A DNA stretch of 34,145 bases from a virus. Both the position numbers and the translations under genes were made by a program. A model generated the notes under the pieces. It saw nothing but the letters and a program-made list of their open reading frames with translations, ran no database searches and was not told the DNA's origin. This document shows positions 25,275 to 32,500 of this stretch, in pieces. How positions within the stretch are numbered: the first letter of the stretch is position 1; each line of letters starts with the position of its first letter. Location of the stretch: positions 1 through 34,145 of IMG/VR virus record IMGVR_UViG_3300027659_000114; one strand, written 5' to 3'.

Positions 25275-25478
25275 CTATTCATCCGGCCCGGCCACCACAC
25301 CCCGAGTTGCCGCGTTTGGCAAGTCGAGAAATTTCTTGATCATGCGAATCTCACCTCTTAATGATGCCGTCTCTATATCGGAGAGTCCGACAGCGTCATT
25401 CTTTTCGCGGGCCTTAGTTAGCTCGGCCTCAGCCCAGCGTTTGAGTTGAAACCAAGTTGCCGAAGTGAAATCATTCAT
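25275..25478 (-). CDS. Small helical protein at the head of the capsid block, 67 aa
   Basis: The protein is helical and charged (TWFQLKRWAEAELTKAREKN, GLSDIETASLRGEIRMIKKF), ending in a short Gly/Pro tail. It fits a small phage head-region protein but I cannot name a family. The ATG at 25478 has no Shine-Dalgarno: the six bases before it lead straight into the T-tract of the hairpin at 25484-25509. Translation could therefore be weak or need an unusual mechanism. The absence of another in-frame start upstream supports this one. Confidence 0.6.
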   Translation of the reverse strand: MNDFTSATWFQLKRWAEAELTKAREKNDAVGLSDIETASLRGEIRMIKKFLDLPNAATRGVVAGPDE

Positions 25479-25483
25479 GATAC

Positions 25484-25509
25484 AAAAAAGCCAGCATTAA
25501 GCTGGCTTT
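25484..25509 (-). terminator. Intrinsic-terminator-like hairpin at the head of the capsid block
   Basis: Minus strand AAAGCCAGC-TTAAT-GCTGGCTTT, 9-bp stem, then further T residues (TTTTTT in all). It lies between the DUF4214-like gene and the small protein at 25478. It is also inside the predicted leader of the promoter at 25542-25571. Confidence 0.78.
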
Positions 25510-25541
25510 GAATAAATTTTGGGCGCAAGTCCCCCACGCAA

Positions 25542-25571
25542 ATTTTAATACCAGTTGTGCGATTTACGCAA
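25542..25571 (-). promoter_or_regulatory. Candidate sigma70 promoter for the capsid block
   Basis: Minus strand TTGCGT (25571-25566), 18-nt spacer, TAAAAT (25547-25542). The start site would be near 25535, about 26 nt before the hairpin. A GC-rich segment follows (TGCGTGGGGGACTTGCGCCC), similar to the one in the 8424-8503 module. This is the weakest of the three promoter matches. Confidence 0.35.
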
Positions 25572-25609
25572 CACTTTTTATTTGTACTAATTTGCATGAT
25601 TATGTACGG

Positions 25610-26641
25610 TTAACCTATTTCAAATGGATTAGCTACGCCGGCGGGTAGCTGTGCGCCGGTCGGCATGTTAAACATTTGCTGACGTGCGCCTGAGATGAAG
25701 CCACCCGGATTGGTGTTGCCAGTCTGGCCGGATGGGACAACAAACCCTTGGGAGTCGCCCGCTGTTGCTGTGCCGGCGCCGGGGATGAACGGCTTGGTGG
25801 TAGTGTAGTTCGTTACCCCGGCTGAGATAGCCGCAGCCGCTGAGCTGTACATCGTGCCGTCAGGACCGTAGACAACGCCGCTAGTACCGCCGTCGCCCGT
25901 GTCAATTAGGCCACCGGTTGTAACTATGCCGCTATCACCGTACGTCTCGCTTTGCTTAGCTGACAGGGTGTCGTAAGCCGCCTGTAAGGCGTTTAGTTGC
26001 GACTGCATTGACTTGTATTCGGATGAGTCGGTCCATGAAGTGCCGCCGCTGTTAATGAAGCCACCGCCACCGCCACCGCCACCGCCACCGCCACCGCCAC
26101 CGCCGTCAGTAGTAGTGCCCGCTGCCTTAGCCGCTTTCTCAGGCTGAGCCGCGTTAATAAACTCCGACACTTCGGCGGGGCTGATATCAGCGCCAAACTT
26201 CTTTGTCCAATAGTCGGCGCCTTCGGTATCACTGGCGCGGCCTAAAACATTTTTGTACAGCTTCTCAATAGTCGCAGGCGTGTTAGCCGCATTCTTTGTG
26301 GGGCCAGTGGTCCCGGCAACGTCATTTTGCGCTACGGTTAACTGGTTTGCTGCTGTTTGTTTCGCCGCCTGCTTCTCGCCAAAAGTAAGCGGCTTAGCAG
26401 CTGTTACTATCGGATTAATTCCGCCATCCACCGTCACAGGCGCCGCTGCCGTTGTAGCAGCTGTAGTGCCTGCCGCCTTAGCGGCTGCCACTTCAGTTTG
26501 CGACTGGATAGGCGTGGCGCTGGTCACGCCAGCAACCGTACGAGCCTTGGCGGCGTCCGGCAATGCCGCGTTAGCTGTCTGTGAATACCAAGGTATCGCC
26601 TTGCCTTGAGGGTCTGTGTAGTCGGCTGCGTTGAATGCCAT
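25610..26641 (-). CDS. Low-complexity virion protein with DUF4214-like element and polyglycine tract, 343 aa
   Basis: ATG at 26641 follows AAAGGAAA. Residues 1-125 are Ala/Thr-rich. At about 127-152 there is IEKLYKNVLGRASDTEGADY followed by W, the LYxxxLGRxxDxxGxxYW pattern of DUF4214-like repeats seen in secreted and phage proteins. A run of 15 Gly follows near residue 185, then a coiled segment (SMQSQLNALQAAYDTLSAKQ) and a Gly/Thr/Ser-rich end finishing VANPFEIG. It lies between portal and capsid genes, so it is probably a virion protein. The function is unknown. Confidence 0.75.
   Translation of the reverse strand: MAFNAADYTDPQGKAIPWYSQTANAALPDAAKARTVAGVTSATPIQSQTEVAAAKAAGTTAATTAAAPVTVDGGINPIVTAAKPLTFGEKQAAKQTAANQLTVAQNDVAGTTGPTKNAANTPATIEKLYKNVLGRASDTEGADYWTKKFGADISPAEVSEFINAAQPEKAAKAAGTTTDGGGGGGGGGGGGGGGFINSGGTSWTDSSEYKSMQSQLNALQAAYDTLSAKQSETYGDSGIVTTGGLIDTGDGGTSGVVYGPDGTMYSSAAAAISAGVTNYTTTKPFIPGAGTATAGDSQGFVVPSGQTGNTNPGGFISGARQQMFNMPTGAQLPAGVANPFEIG
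26061..26105. repeat. Hexanucleotide tandem repeat (CCACCG)n encoding polyglycine
   Basis: About 7.5 uninterrupted copies of CCACCG (GGTGGC on the coding strand) give the 15-Gly run of the gene at 25610-26641. Copy-number change would alter the linker length without breaking the frame, since the unit is six bases. Confidence 0.9.
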
Positions 26642-26652
26642 GATCGTTTCCT

Positions 26653-29025
26653 TTAAATGCCTGATCCGGTTGACAGCTTGAGCTGTTGCTCAGCTGCAAA
26701 TAGTTCCTTCTTACCGCGCTCTTTGATTGCCGTATCTGCCAACTGGGCCTTGATCTTCTCAAGTGAAATGTTCTGCGTGTTGGACAGCTTCAGCATCTCG
26801 ATCTCGCGGGTCAGCTGCATCTCAGCCATACGCATCTCAGCGTCTTTCTGAGCAATTGTTTGACGTACTTGCAGCTCCTGCAAGTCGCCTGCATTCTGAG
26901 CCTGTACCTTAGCCATCTCAGTCTCAGCACGTACCTTGGCCACCTCGAGTGCTGGATTAGGCGGTGGGCCTTGAGTAGCTGCCTGCTTTTCAGCTTCATT
27001 GATGCGGTCGATCTCTTCCTCTGACTTAAACACCTCAGCCGGGTCGACGTGCTGCGCCTGCAATGCTTTCTCAAATAACTTCTGCGTGTCGAGATACTTA
27101 CCGTAGATCGGATTAGCACCAGCGGCCAATAGGTTCAAGAACGATTGGTTCTGGATATCGCGCACCATAAGAGCCGATGAGCCACGGGCGTCGATGGTGA
27201 AGTCGCCTTTGATCTCTTCGTCCTCGTTGTACATCATGTTGTAGTCGTAGTAGCGGCGGATATGCGGCTCGGTAACCATGTCATCAAACTGCTTGACCAG
27301 TCTACGTAGCACCACGCTTGCGCTGTTCATCAGCAACTGCATGCCACCGACAGTGTCTGGCGCTGCACCCTTCTCGCCTTGCATGATTGTCGGCACACCG
27401 GTCTCAGCGTCAGCCAGCTCGGTAGCCATCTTGATGATGCCTGCCAGCTCACCTTGATGGCTATTAAACTCAAACGTCGCAAAGGCTTTCCTCACGTCGT
27501 CCATGTCATCCGTTGCGTACCATATCTTACGAGCCGACAACTCCCATCGCTTATCGGCTGGCTGGATGACGGACGGCTTAACCACGATCTGCGGACCGGA
27601 GGTAACGCCTGAGTTGTCCATCATCTGACGCCATGCGGCATTGAGCACTTTCTGCTGTGAGCGCATAAGGTACGGAATGCCGTAACCCCAGACCGATCCG
27701 GCAACCTTCTCCCAAACGTAAAAGTCGTAAGGCAGTTGGCCGTCGTCCAATGGATTCAGGAATGCCTTGACCACGACGCTGTTGATCATCACCACGCATG
27801 CGCTGATTGTACGAAGCTCATCATGCTCACCGACATCAACGTCAGCCGCTTCAAGGTCTTCATGTTCAACCTCACCCCAGTAAGTCCACATCTCGTAAAC
27901 GTCGCGGGCCATGTCGCGCTGGTCTTCGTCTTTCAACTCTTCCATCGTCGCCGACTTCTTCGGGCCCTCTTCAAGCACCTTGCGCAATTGCGACTTCATG
28001 AAACCCGGCTGCTTGGCTAGATCGCGAACTTGCTTAGACGTAAGTTGCTCACGCTCATACAAGCCACGGCCGTTATGCACGCTCTCACCGCAGCCCGGGT
28101 CAGGCCACACATTACGCGGGTCGATACGGAAGGTAGCAGGTGACAGCTCGTCGACGATCTCGACTTGGTGCACAGTCTGGCCGGTGGCATCGGTGTAAGG
28201 CTGCCATGCTTTGCGGGTGCGATTAGTAACGATTGGACCCTTGATAACGCCGGTGCCAAGCACTGCAGCGTCGTGAATCATCTTACGCAATTCGCCGTTG
28301 TAGCCACACTCGACCAACTGATCGTCGATCTCGGTCTGCATGGCCAGTGCTTTCTTGTTTGCCTTGTCCATGATCTGGCGGGCAAGGTCTTTCATCCGCA
28401 TCGGCTGGCCGGCTGGATTCATTGGCGGCGGCATGCCGGTTGCTCCGGTCTGCTCCATCGCCATAGCACCGAGACCCTGCTGCGGCATTGGTGGTGCTGG
28501 CGGCATGCCGGGTTGCGGCATCTGTGGCGGCATGCCGGGTTGCATCTGTGGTTGCATCTGTGGTTGCATAGCAGCTTGCTCACCGGCTAGGCTTTCATCC
28601 TGCGACATTCCTACCAGCTTCGGATTAGGTGTCGGTTGGATACCCCAGTTGCGGTCATCCGTTGGTAGCAAAATGTCAGCGATCCGGGCCTCAGCGGCGT
28701 TCGTCTTCTGACGCGTCATGCCGATGAAGACGGTAGACCGATGCGGCTTAGCGCCTTGTGTCGTAACAGGGTAACCCTGCTCAACTGACGTCATCATCTG
28801 CGACGCTGCGCGGTTGACGTTGTCCTTGGCGTTGTACTGATCCTCGTCCTCGAGCCATCGCTTGTCAACGCCATAGGCGTAGCGCGTACGAATCCACTCG
28901 TCACGCTGAGCGGCCATCGTATGGCCAAAAGCTTGCAACCGCTCTCGGGTTTTCTCGGCTTCGTCTTCCGGGGAAATCTCTTCGATCTCTACGTCGATTT
29001 CTACTGGATCAGTTGGATCGATCAT
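26653..29025 (-). CDS. Portal protein, 790 aa
   Basis: It forms the ring at the capsid vertex through which DNA is packaged and ejected. The size and helical charged N-terminus (TRERLQAFGHTMAAQRDEWI) fit large podovirus portals. The core has FIGMTRQKTNAAEARIADIL, an ATFRIDPRNVWPDPG strand region, VWGYGIPYLMRSQQKVLNAA, and MQGEKGAAPDTVGGMQLLMN, the typical portal block ending 'TxxGxxxLMN'. Residues about 150-215 are an unusual Met/Pro/Gln-rich insertion made of short repeats. The C-terminus (about 690-775) is a long Gln/Glu/Lys-rich helix (VAKVRAETEMAKVQAQNAGD) that could form a barrel. AAAGGT precedes ATG at 29025. Confidence 0.9.
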   Translation of the reverse strand: MIDPTDPVEIDVEIEEISPEDEAEKTRERLQAFGHTMAAQRDEWIRTRYAYGVDKRWLEDEDQYNAKDNVNRAASQMMTSVEQGYPVTTQGAKPHRSTVFIGMTRQKTNAAEARIADILLPTDDRNWGIQPTPNPKLVGMSQDESLAGEQAAMQPQMQPQMQPGMPPQMPQPGMPPAPPMPQQGLGAMAMEQTGATGMPPPMNPAGQPMRMKDLARQIMDKANKKALAMQTEIDDQLVECGYNGELRKMIHDAAVLGTGVIKGPIVTNRTRKAWQPYTDATGQTVHQVEIVDELSPATFRIDPRNVWPDPGCGESVHNGRGLYEREQLTSKQVRDLAKQPGFMKSQLRKVLEEGPKKSATMEELKDEDQRDMARDVYEMWTYWGEVEHEDLEAADVDVGEHDELRTISACVVMINSVVVKAFLNPLDDGQLPYDFYVWEKVAGSVWGYGIPYLMRSQQKVLNAAWRQMMDNSGVTSGPQIVVKPSVIQPADKRWELSARKIWYATDDMDDVRKAFATFEFNSHQGELAGIIKMATELADAETGVPTIMQGEKGAAPDTVGGMQLLMNSASVVLRRLVKQFDDMVTEPHIRRYYDYNMMYNEDEEIKGDFTIDARGSSALMVRDIQNQSFLNLLAAGANPIYGKYLDTQKLFEKALQAQHVDPAEVFKSEEEIDRINEAEKQAATQGPPPNPALEVAKVRAETEMAKVQAQNAGDLQELQVRQTIAQKDAEMRMAEMQLTREIEMLKLSNTQNISLEKIKAQLADTAIKERGKKELFAAEQQLKLSTGSGI

Positions 29026-29043
29026 TTTTTACCTTTGTGCAGT

Positions 29044-29409
29044 TTAATAGCCCGTCTTGCTGTATCGCGCCGACATTGCCAAAATTACTGTTACCGAAGT
29101 GCCCGTACCAGCGGCTACTATTGGCCGAATAAAAGCCGGCATCTCATTGCAGCAATGGTTGGCTGCCGAGGTGTAAGCCATGTTTGCCGTGCCGCCACGC
29201 TGGGTCAGTGGATGCCAGTTCGTACCATTGTTGGAGCCTTGGAACGTGACCGTTGCTCCGCCGAATGTACCGAAAACCTGAATTGTTAGGTCAGACGCAT
29301 ACCCGGTTGAAATAGGGGCGCCGGTATCGTCAGTGGTTAAAGGCGTCCACGTAAAAAGAACCATGCCTGCTGCTGTATTGCGGTCCGATGTATTAGCAAT
29401 GACTGCCAT
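29044..29409 (-). CDS. Conserved-type virion beta-sandwich protein, 121 aa
   Basis: CAGGAG precedes ATG at 29409. The central motif LTIQVFGTFGGATVTFQGSN followed by NGTNWHPLT is a familiar phage pattern (VQVxGTFxxATVTxQGSxDGxNW) found in small capsid- or tail-surface proteins. The C-terminus has FIRPIVAAGTGTSVTVILAM. The protein is rich in Thr, Ala and Gly and lacks a signal peptide. It lies between the large terminase and the portal, so a head role is likely. The exact function is not known. Confidence 0.77.
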   Translation of the reverse strand: MAVIANTSDRNTAAGMVLFTWTPLTTDDTGAPISTGYASDLTIQVFGTFGGATVTFQGSNNGTNWHPLTQRGGTANMAYTSAANHCCNEMPAFIRPIVAAGTGTSVTVILAMSARYSKTGY

Positions 29410-29430
29410 GATGCACTCCTGTGTTTAGGG

Positions 29431-30894
29431 TTAATAACCCATTTCTTGATCAAAAATGCCGAAGCTCGCCACTGGGGCGATTCGGTTTGTGCGTATTCTA
29501 GTCTCAGCTTCTTCCTGTGTCTTGGCGAATCGGCGCATCATCATGCCGTACCTAGTCGCTGACATCAGGTCATCCGTCATCTTGACGACCAATCCATCCT
29601 TACGGTGATACAGGCGAAACTCCTCAAACCAATCTTGCAAATGGGCAAACACCTTCAACCGTTGGGTCTGCATGCGTGCCAGCATCTCAGCTAGACCAGC
29701 CTCAACGCCGTTGCTGCCATCCTCAAACATTGCCCGATCTTTCATCAGGACAAGACCCTGATCGCGGTATTGCTTGGCCAGCTGTTCGCCGCTGCCTTTG
29801 TCACGTTGCAGGCCATCATGCGGCCAAGCAATAGGCACCCATTCGCCCCGAGCCCGGATGCTTGCCGCGTGCATGATGATCGACTGGTCTTTGACCCGGT
29901 AGCAATCGGTCACGTAGAGCACGTCATTGTCACGGTCCCACGCCATCCAGACCGCAGCGGTCGGGTGGTCGATACCGAAGTCAAGACCGATAACCCTTGG
30001 CCAATGCGGCGGGACCGGAAACGCTGTGACCTTGATACCCTCTTCAACAATCGGGAACACGCGTCCTGATCCCAGAATTGGAATACCCTTGGCCCGTGCT
30101 TCGCGCTCATGCTCTGGATAACCTGCAATGATCGCTTCGCGCTGCTCAGGCGTGTAGTGCTCAGCGTCCTCAATCGTCATCGTCGTAACGTGACTAGCCG
30201 CTGGCTTCTCAAGCAGGAACCGCTTAACCACTTCGGACATGCCGAGCAATGGCGTAAACGTCACAAAGACCTGACCGGCTGTTGCGTTCGTCCGTGTCAG
30301 GCCCTCAGAATAAATTGGGAGCGGTGGCTCTTCGTCAAACCATACAAGGTCAACGGTGTCGGCCTGCCACTTCGTGCGGCCCTGATCGTATGACAGGAAC
30401 TGCACCACCGAGTCCTCACCGCAAACATGGCGGACCACAATGCTTGATACGGCGTCAGGCACACCCTGCTTCATGCTGGTGTCCTTGACACAATCGTGGG
30501 GTATTGCGCCAGTGCCCCACTCTTCCCGCATCTCTGGCGGGCCAAGCAAAAGCCGCTGCACACCCTTACGTGTCAGCTCAGCTGACTCTGATCCGACCAT
30601 TGACCGGATCGCATACGGGTAGCGTTTACCCTTCCACCAATCAGGGTAACGACCGGTCAGGTGCATAGCGACCTCATACGCACCGGCCCATGTCTTACCA
30701 AGCTGATTGCCTGCCATGAACAACCGTTCACGGTAATCGGCGCCGGCGGTGTGGAACTCGACCTGCTTGGCGTATGCATGATAAGCGGCCAGCCTGTTAC
30801 GTTTGGCCCGGATATCCTTTAAACGCAGCAACTCGTACAGCTCCCGCTTTTCCTCCGACGTCAGCAGCGTTGTGTCGATATCGGCCAAATTCAT
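29431..30894 (-). CDS. terL: Terminase large subunit, 487 aa
   Basis: ATPase and nuclease that packages DNA into the prohead through the portal. Walker A is AGNQLGKT (residues 61-68) and Walker B is VDLVWFDEEP (181-190) with Asp187 and Glu188. The coupling motif is VTFTP (211-215). The nuclease domain begins VIGLDFGIDHPTA (301-313) with Asp305 as a likely metal ligand. The C-terminal MTDDLMSATRYGMM near 445 supplies further acidic residues. The length is normal for the Terminase_6-type family. ATG overlaps the stop of the small subunit (ATGA), as usual for co-translated terminase pairs. Confidence 0.95.
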   Translation of the reverse strand: MNLADIDTTLLTSEEKRELYELLRLKDIRAKRNRLAAYHAYAKQVEFHTAGADYRERLFMAGNQLGKTWAGAYEVAMHLTGRYPDWWKGKRYPYAIRSMVGSESAELTRKGVQRLLLGPPEMREEWGTGAIPHDCVKDTSMKQGVPDAVSSIVVRHVCGEDSVVQFLSYDQGRTKWQADTVDLVWFDEEPPLPIYSEGLTRTNATAGQVFVTFTPLLGMSEVVKRFLLEKPAASHVTTMTIEDAEHYTPEQREAIIAGYPEHEREARAKGIPILGSGRVFPIVEEGIKVTAFPVPPHWPRVIGLDFGIDHPTAAVWMAWDRDNDVLYVTDCYRVKDQSIIMHAASIRARGEWVPIAWPHDGLQRDKGSGEQLAKQYRDQGLVLMKDRAMFEDGSNGVEAGLAEMLARMQTQRLKVFAHLQDWFEEFRLYHRKDGLVVKMTDDLMSATRYGMMMRRFAKTQEEAETRIRTNRIAPVASFGIFDQEMGY

Positions 30895-31355
30895 CTTATG
30901 GCCCGAGCAAGTAACATTGCCAGACGCTGATCAAGCTGTTCGCCTGTAAGCTCGAGACTGCCTGACATTTTGATTTCAACGGCTTTCAGCTTCGGCTGCG
31001 TGTAGCTTAATATCTCAGACAACATCCGCACCCGAACGTCGGCCTCGAGCTCGTACCGACGCGCTGGCTGGCCAGTATGCGGATCGATGACAACCTCGCC
31101 GTCCCCATTAACAATCGGCCGACCCTTGAGAATGCGTGCAAACTCAATCGCTGGATCGAGTCCCTCTTCGATCAATGCCTCAGAGACCGCAGTCAGATTA
31201 ATTCTGAGCGGGTGCTTGATGCCTGAGCTTTTACGCATAGCATGCGCTCGTCCCGTCTTGGGACCAGCGTCTTCGAGGTCTTCAGGCGACGCCAAACGTG
31301 GCGGCGCTCCGTTTAATTCAGCGAGCCTTTTTGGCCTTGTTTTTACTTTTGCCAT
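30891..31355 (-). CDS. terS: Probable terminase small subunit, 154 aa
   Basis: Directly upstream of the large subunit and overlapping it by 4 bp. The N-terminus is basic and probably disordered. The core has ALIEEGLDPAIEFARILKGR, then a beta hairpin (VVIDPHTGQPARRYELEADV), then RVRMLSEILSYTQPKLKAVE, the 'ML.ELL.Y.YPKLKAVE' helix common in phage small terminase-type proteins. The last helix is LTGEQLDQRLAMLLARAIR. It would recognise the packaging site and regulate the motor. The call depends on both the C-terminal pattern and position. It overlaps the end of the upstream gene by 38 bp. Confidence 0.78.
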   Translation of the reverse strand: MAKVKTRPKRLAELNGAPPRLASPEDLEDAGPKTGRAHAMRKSSGIKHPLRINLTAVSEALIEEGLDPAIEFARILKGRPIVNGDGEVVIDPHTGQPARRYELEADVRVRMLSEILSYTQPKLKAVEIKMSGSLELTGEQLDQRLAMLLARAIR

Positions 31356-31674
31356 CTGTCATTGCCCCTCTCAACAAACCACCGTCATCATTCCTTGCGC
31401 TGATCGCCTTTGCCTTCGCACGGGCGTCCTCTTTACTGCTGGCACCCCACGCGTTCAGGCTAAGCAGTAAACGCGTTGGCTCACCGCCTTTGCGCTCAGG
31501 GCCGGGCATGTTCCCCATTCTTGCCAGAAACGATGCACGGCGCGGGTTGTCGCCAGCTTTGACGGGGGCTTTAAGACTCATGCCCTCCGCCTTTGCACTA
31601 GCCCGGCCTTTGGCGTTTAGGCCGCCGGTCGGTGACTTACCCTCCTTGCGCTGCCAAGCGGGGGTCTTCTTCAC
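31318..31674 (-). CDS. DUF6321-like basic phage protein, 118 aa
   Basis: It starts with GTG at 31674, overlapping the TGA of the previous small gene (GTGA). The sequence pattern MKKTPAWQRKEGKSPTGGLN, AKGRASAKAEG, NPRRASFLARMGNMPGPERK and RLLLSLNAWGASSKEDA is the typical signature of the phage DUF6321 group. It is strongly basic at both ends, with a Lys-rich C-terminus, suggesting nucleic-acid binding. It lies just before the terminase small subunit and overlaps it by 38 bp. The role is not established; a packaging or DNA-binding role is only suggested by charge and place. Confidence 0.82.
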   Translation of the reverse strand: MKKTPAWQRKEGKSPTGGLNAKGRASAKAEGMSLKAPVKAGDNPRRASFLARMGNMPGPERKGGEPTRLLLSLNAWGASSKEDARAKAKAISARNDDGGLLRGAMTDGKSKNKAKKAR

Positions 31675-31745
31675 TTCGACCCCATCGCTTTGCGGATGAT
31701 CCCCGTCTTGGCCTGAATGTTAGCGTACAGGCCGGCCGGCTTCAT
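31671..31745 (-). CDS. Micro-gene, 24 aa, upstream of the DUF6321-like gene
   Basis: MKPAGLYANIQAKTGIIRKA followed by MGSK. The ATG overlaps the stop of the preceding micro-gene (ATGA), and the TGA overlaps the GTG of the next gene, so it fits exactly between two coupled frames. The element GLYANIxAK is like the start of small basic proteins often encoded beside DUF6321 genes, usually longer than this, so it may be a shortened version. Too short to be sure it is made. Confidence 0.5.
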   Translation of the reverse strand: MKPAGLYANIQAKTGIIRKAMGSK

Positions 31746-31852
31746 TCTTCTTCATCCAAGTCGGCGTCTTCCCGTTGCAAATCTTGAAGAATTTCTTCAG
31801 CTTCGCAAGTGCAAGGGCCGTCTGCATGAACGGCGCAATCTTCGGCGTGCAT
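31742..31852 (-). CDS. Acidic Cys/His microprotein, 36 aa
   Basis: MHAEDCAVHADGPCTCEAEE, then a strongly acidic helix ending DLDEEE. ATG at 31852 lies 2 bp after the stop of the upstream gene, with GGTG in the ribosome-site position, and its stop overlaps the next start (ATGA). Three Cys (6, 14, 16) and two His (2, 9) are clustered in the first 16 residues and could bind a metal ion. It is placed as a link in a chain of overlapping frames, which supports it being real. No family was recognised. Confidence 0.55.
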   Translation of the reverse strand: MHAEDCAVHADGPCTCEAEEILQDLQREDADLDEEE

Positions 31853-31854
31853 AT

Positions 31855-32112
31855 TTACACCATGCCGTTAATGATGCCGCCAGAAAAGCCGGGCACGTTG
31901 CCGCTCTTCATGCCGCCTGTTTGCGCGGGCTGAGTTTCATTGGTGCCCGGCATTGGTACAGATACCTTGCCCGGGATTTCGCCTTTGCCTTGTTGCTGGT
32001 TGCTACCGACCGGTGCTCCGAGCGTAGAGCCCGGCATTGCTGCTGCGTTTTTCATCATTCCTCCTGCTGCGCGGATTAGATTACGGGATTTTGGGTTTGA
32101 ATATTCTTGCAT
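31855..32112 (-). CDS. Small protein with a capsid-protein-like N-terminus, 85 aa
   Basis: Residues 9-19 (SRNLIRAAGGM) match residues 12-22 of the major capsid protein (SRNLIRAAQGM) at 10 of 11 positions. The coding DNA of this stretch differs mostly at synonymous sites. The rest (from about residue 24) is Gly/Pro/Gln/Met-rich and probably disordered, with VSVPMPGTNETQPAQTGGM and a Gly-rich end. It may be a piece of the same conserved N-arm used as a capsid- or scaffold-binding peptide. A duplication is the simplest origin. The function is unknown. Confidence 0.72.
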   Translation of the reverse strand: MQEYSNPKSRNLIRAAGGMMKNAAAMPGSTLGAPVGSNQQQGKGEIPGKVSVPMPGTNETQPAQTGGMKSGNVPGFSGGIINGMV

Positions 32113-32125
32113 GGTAGTACTCCGA

Positions 32126-32368
32126 TCAAGCCATCATGTTTGACTGCTTCGGCCGGTTGGCCGCTTCTTCATTCCAAGCCGCCTTGTAAGCTTCTGGCTT
32201 CTCAGTAGCTTGTTCTTCCGAGCTTTCGCCCCCTTCCTCGGCCAGCATGTTGTCAACGTAATCGCGGCACTCTGCCACGCTTTCGCAGACGTATGGCTGC
32301 TCCATCTCGTCTGAATCGACAGTGATCTTGCCGCTGTCTTCCATCGTAATCGTGATTGTTTTCGCCAT
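32126..32368 (-). CDS. Small acidic protein, first gene of the packaging block, 80 aa
   Basis: ATG at 32368 has CTGGAG upstream and is the first gene after the promoter at 32450-32478 and the hairpin at 32388-32415. The N-terminal half is beta-rich (MAKTITITMEDSGKITVDSD), then ESVAECRDYVDNMLAEEG with two Cys in total, then a Glu/Ser/Ala-rich tail (YKAAWNEEAANRPKQSNMMA). It is acidic and short. I recognise no family. Confidence 0.72.
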   Translation of the reverse strand: MAKTITITMEDSGKITVDSDEMEQPYVCESVAECRDYVDNMLAEEGGESSEEQATEKPEAYKAAWNEEAANRPKQSNMMA

Positions 32369-32387
32369 TTATGGGCTCCAGATAGAC

Positions 32388-32415
32388 AAAAAGCCACGTC
32401 AATGCGCGGCTTTTT
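32388..32415. terminator. Hairpin with T-tracts on both strands, in the leader of the packaging block
   Basis: AAAAAGCCACG-TCAATG-CGCGGCTTTTT forms an 11-bp stem with one A-C mismatch. On the minus strand it ends in TTTTT about 20 nt before the ATG at 32368. It also has a T-tract on the plus strand, though no plus gene ends here. The predicted minus transcript starts about 28 nt before it. Confidence 0.75.
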
Positions 32416-32449
32416 TGCACGTTTTTCGCGGACGCGGGGGTGCCCAAAA

Positions 32450-32478
32450 ATTATATGATTTCCATTTAGGCACGTCAA
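32450..32478 (-). promoter_or_regulatory. Strong sigma70-type promoter driving the minus-strand structural genes
   Basis: Minus strand TTGACG (32478-32473), exactly 17 nt, TATAAT (32455-32450). This is the best promoter match in the window: a perfect -10 and five of six bases in the -35. The start site would be near 32443. Confidence 0.7.
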
Positions 32479-32500
32479 GCGTCAATTTTCAAGTAAATAG

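Noticed and set aside
26061-26105. CRISPR-like or regulatory repeat
   Set aside because: Simple hexamer inside a coding frame, with no spacers.
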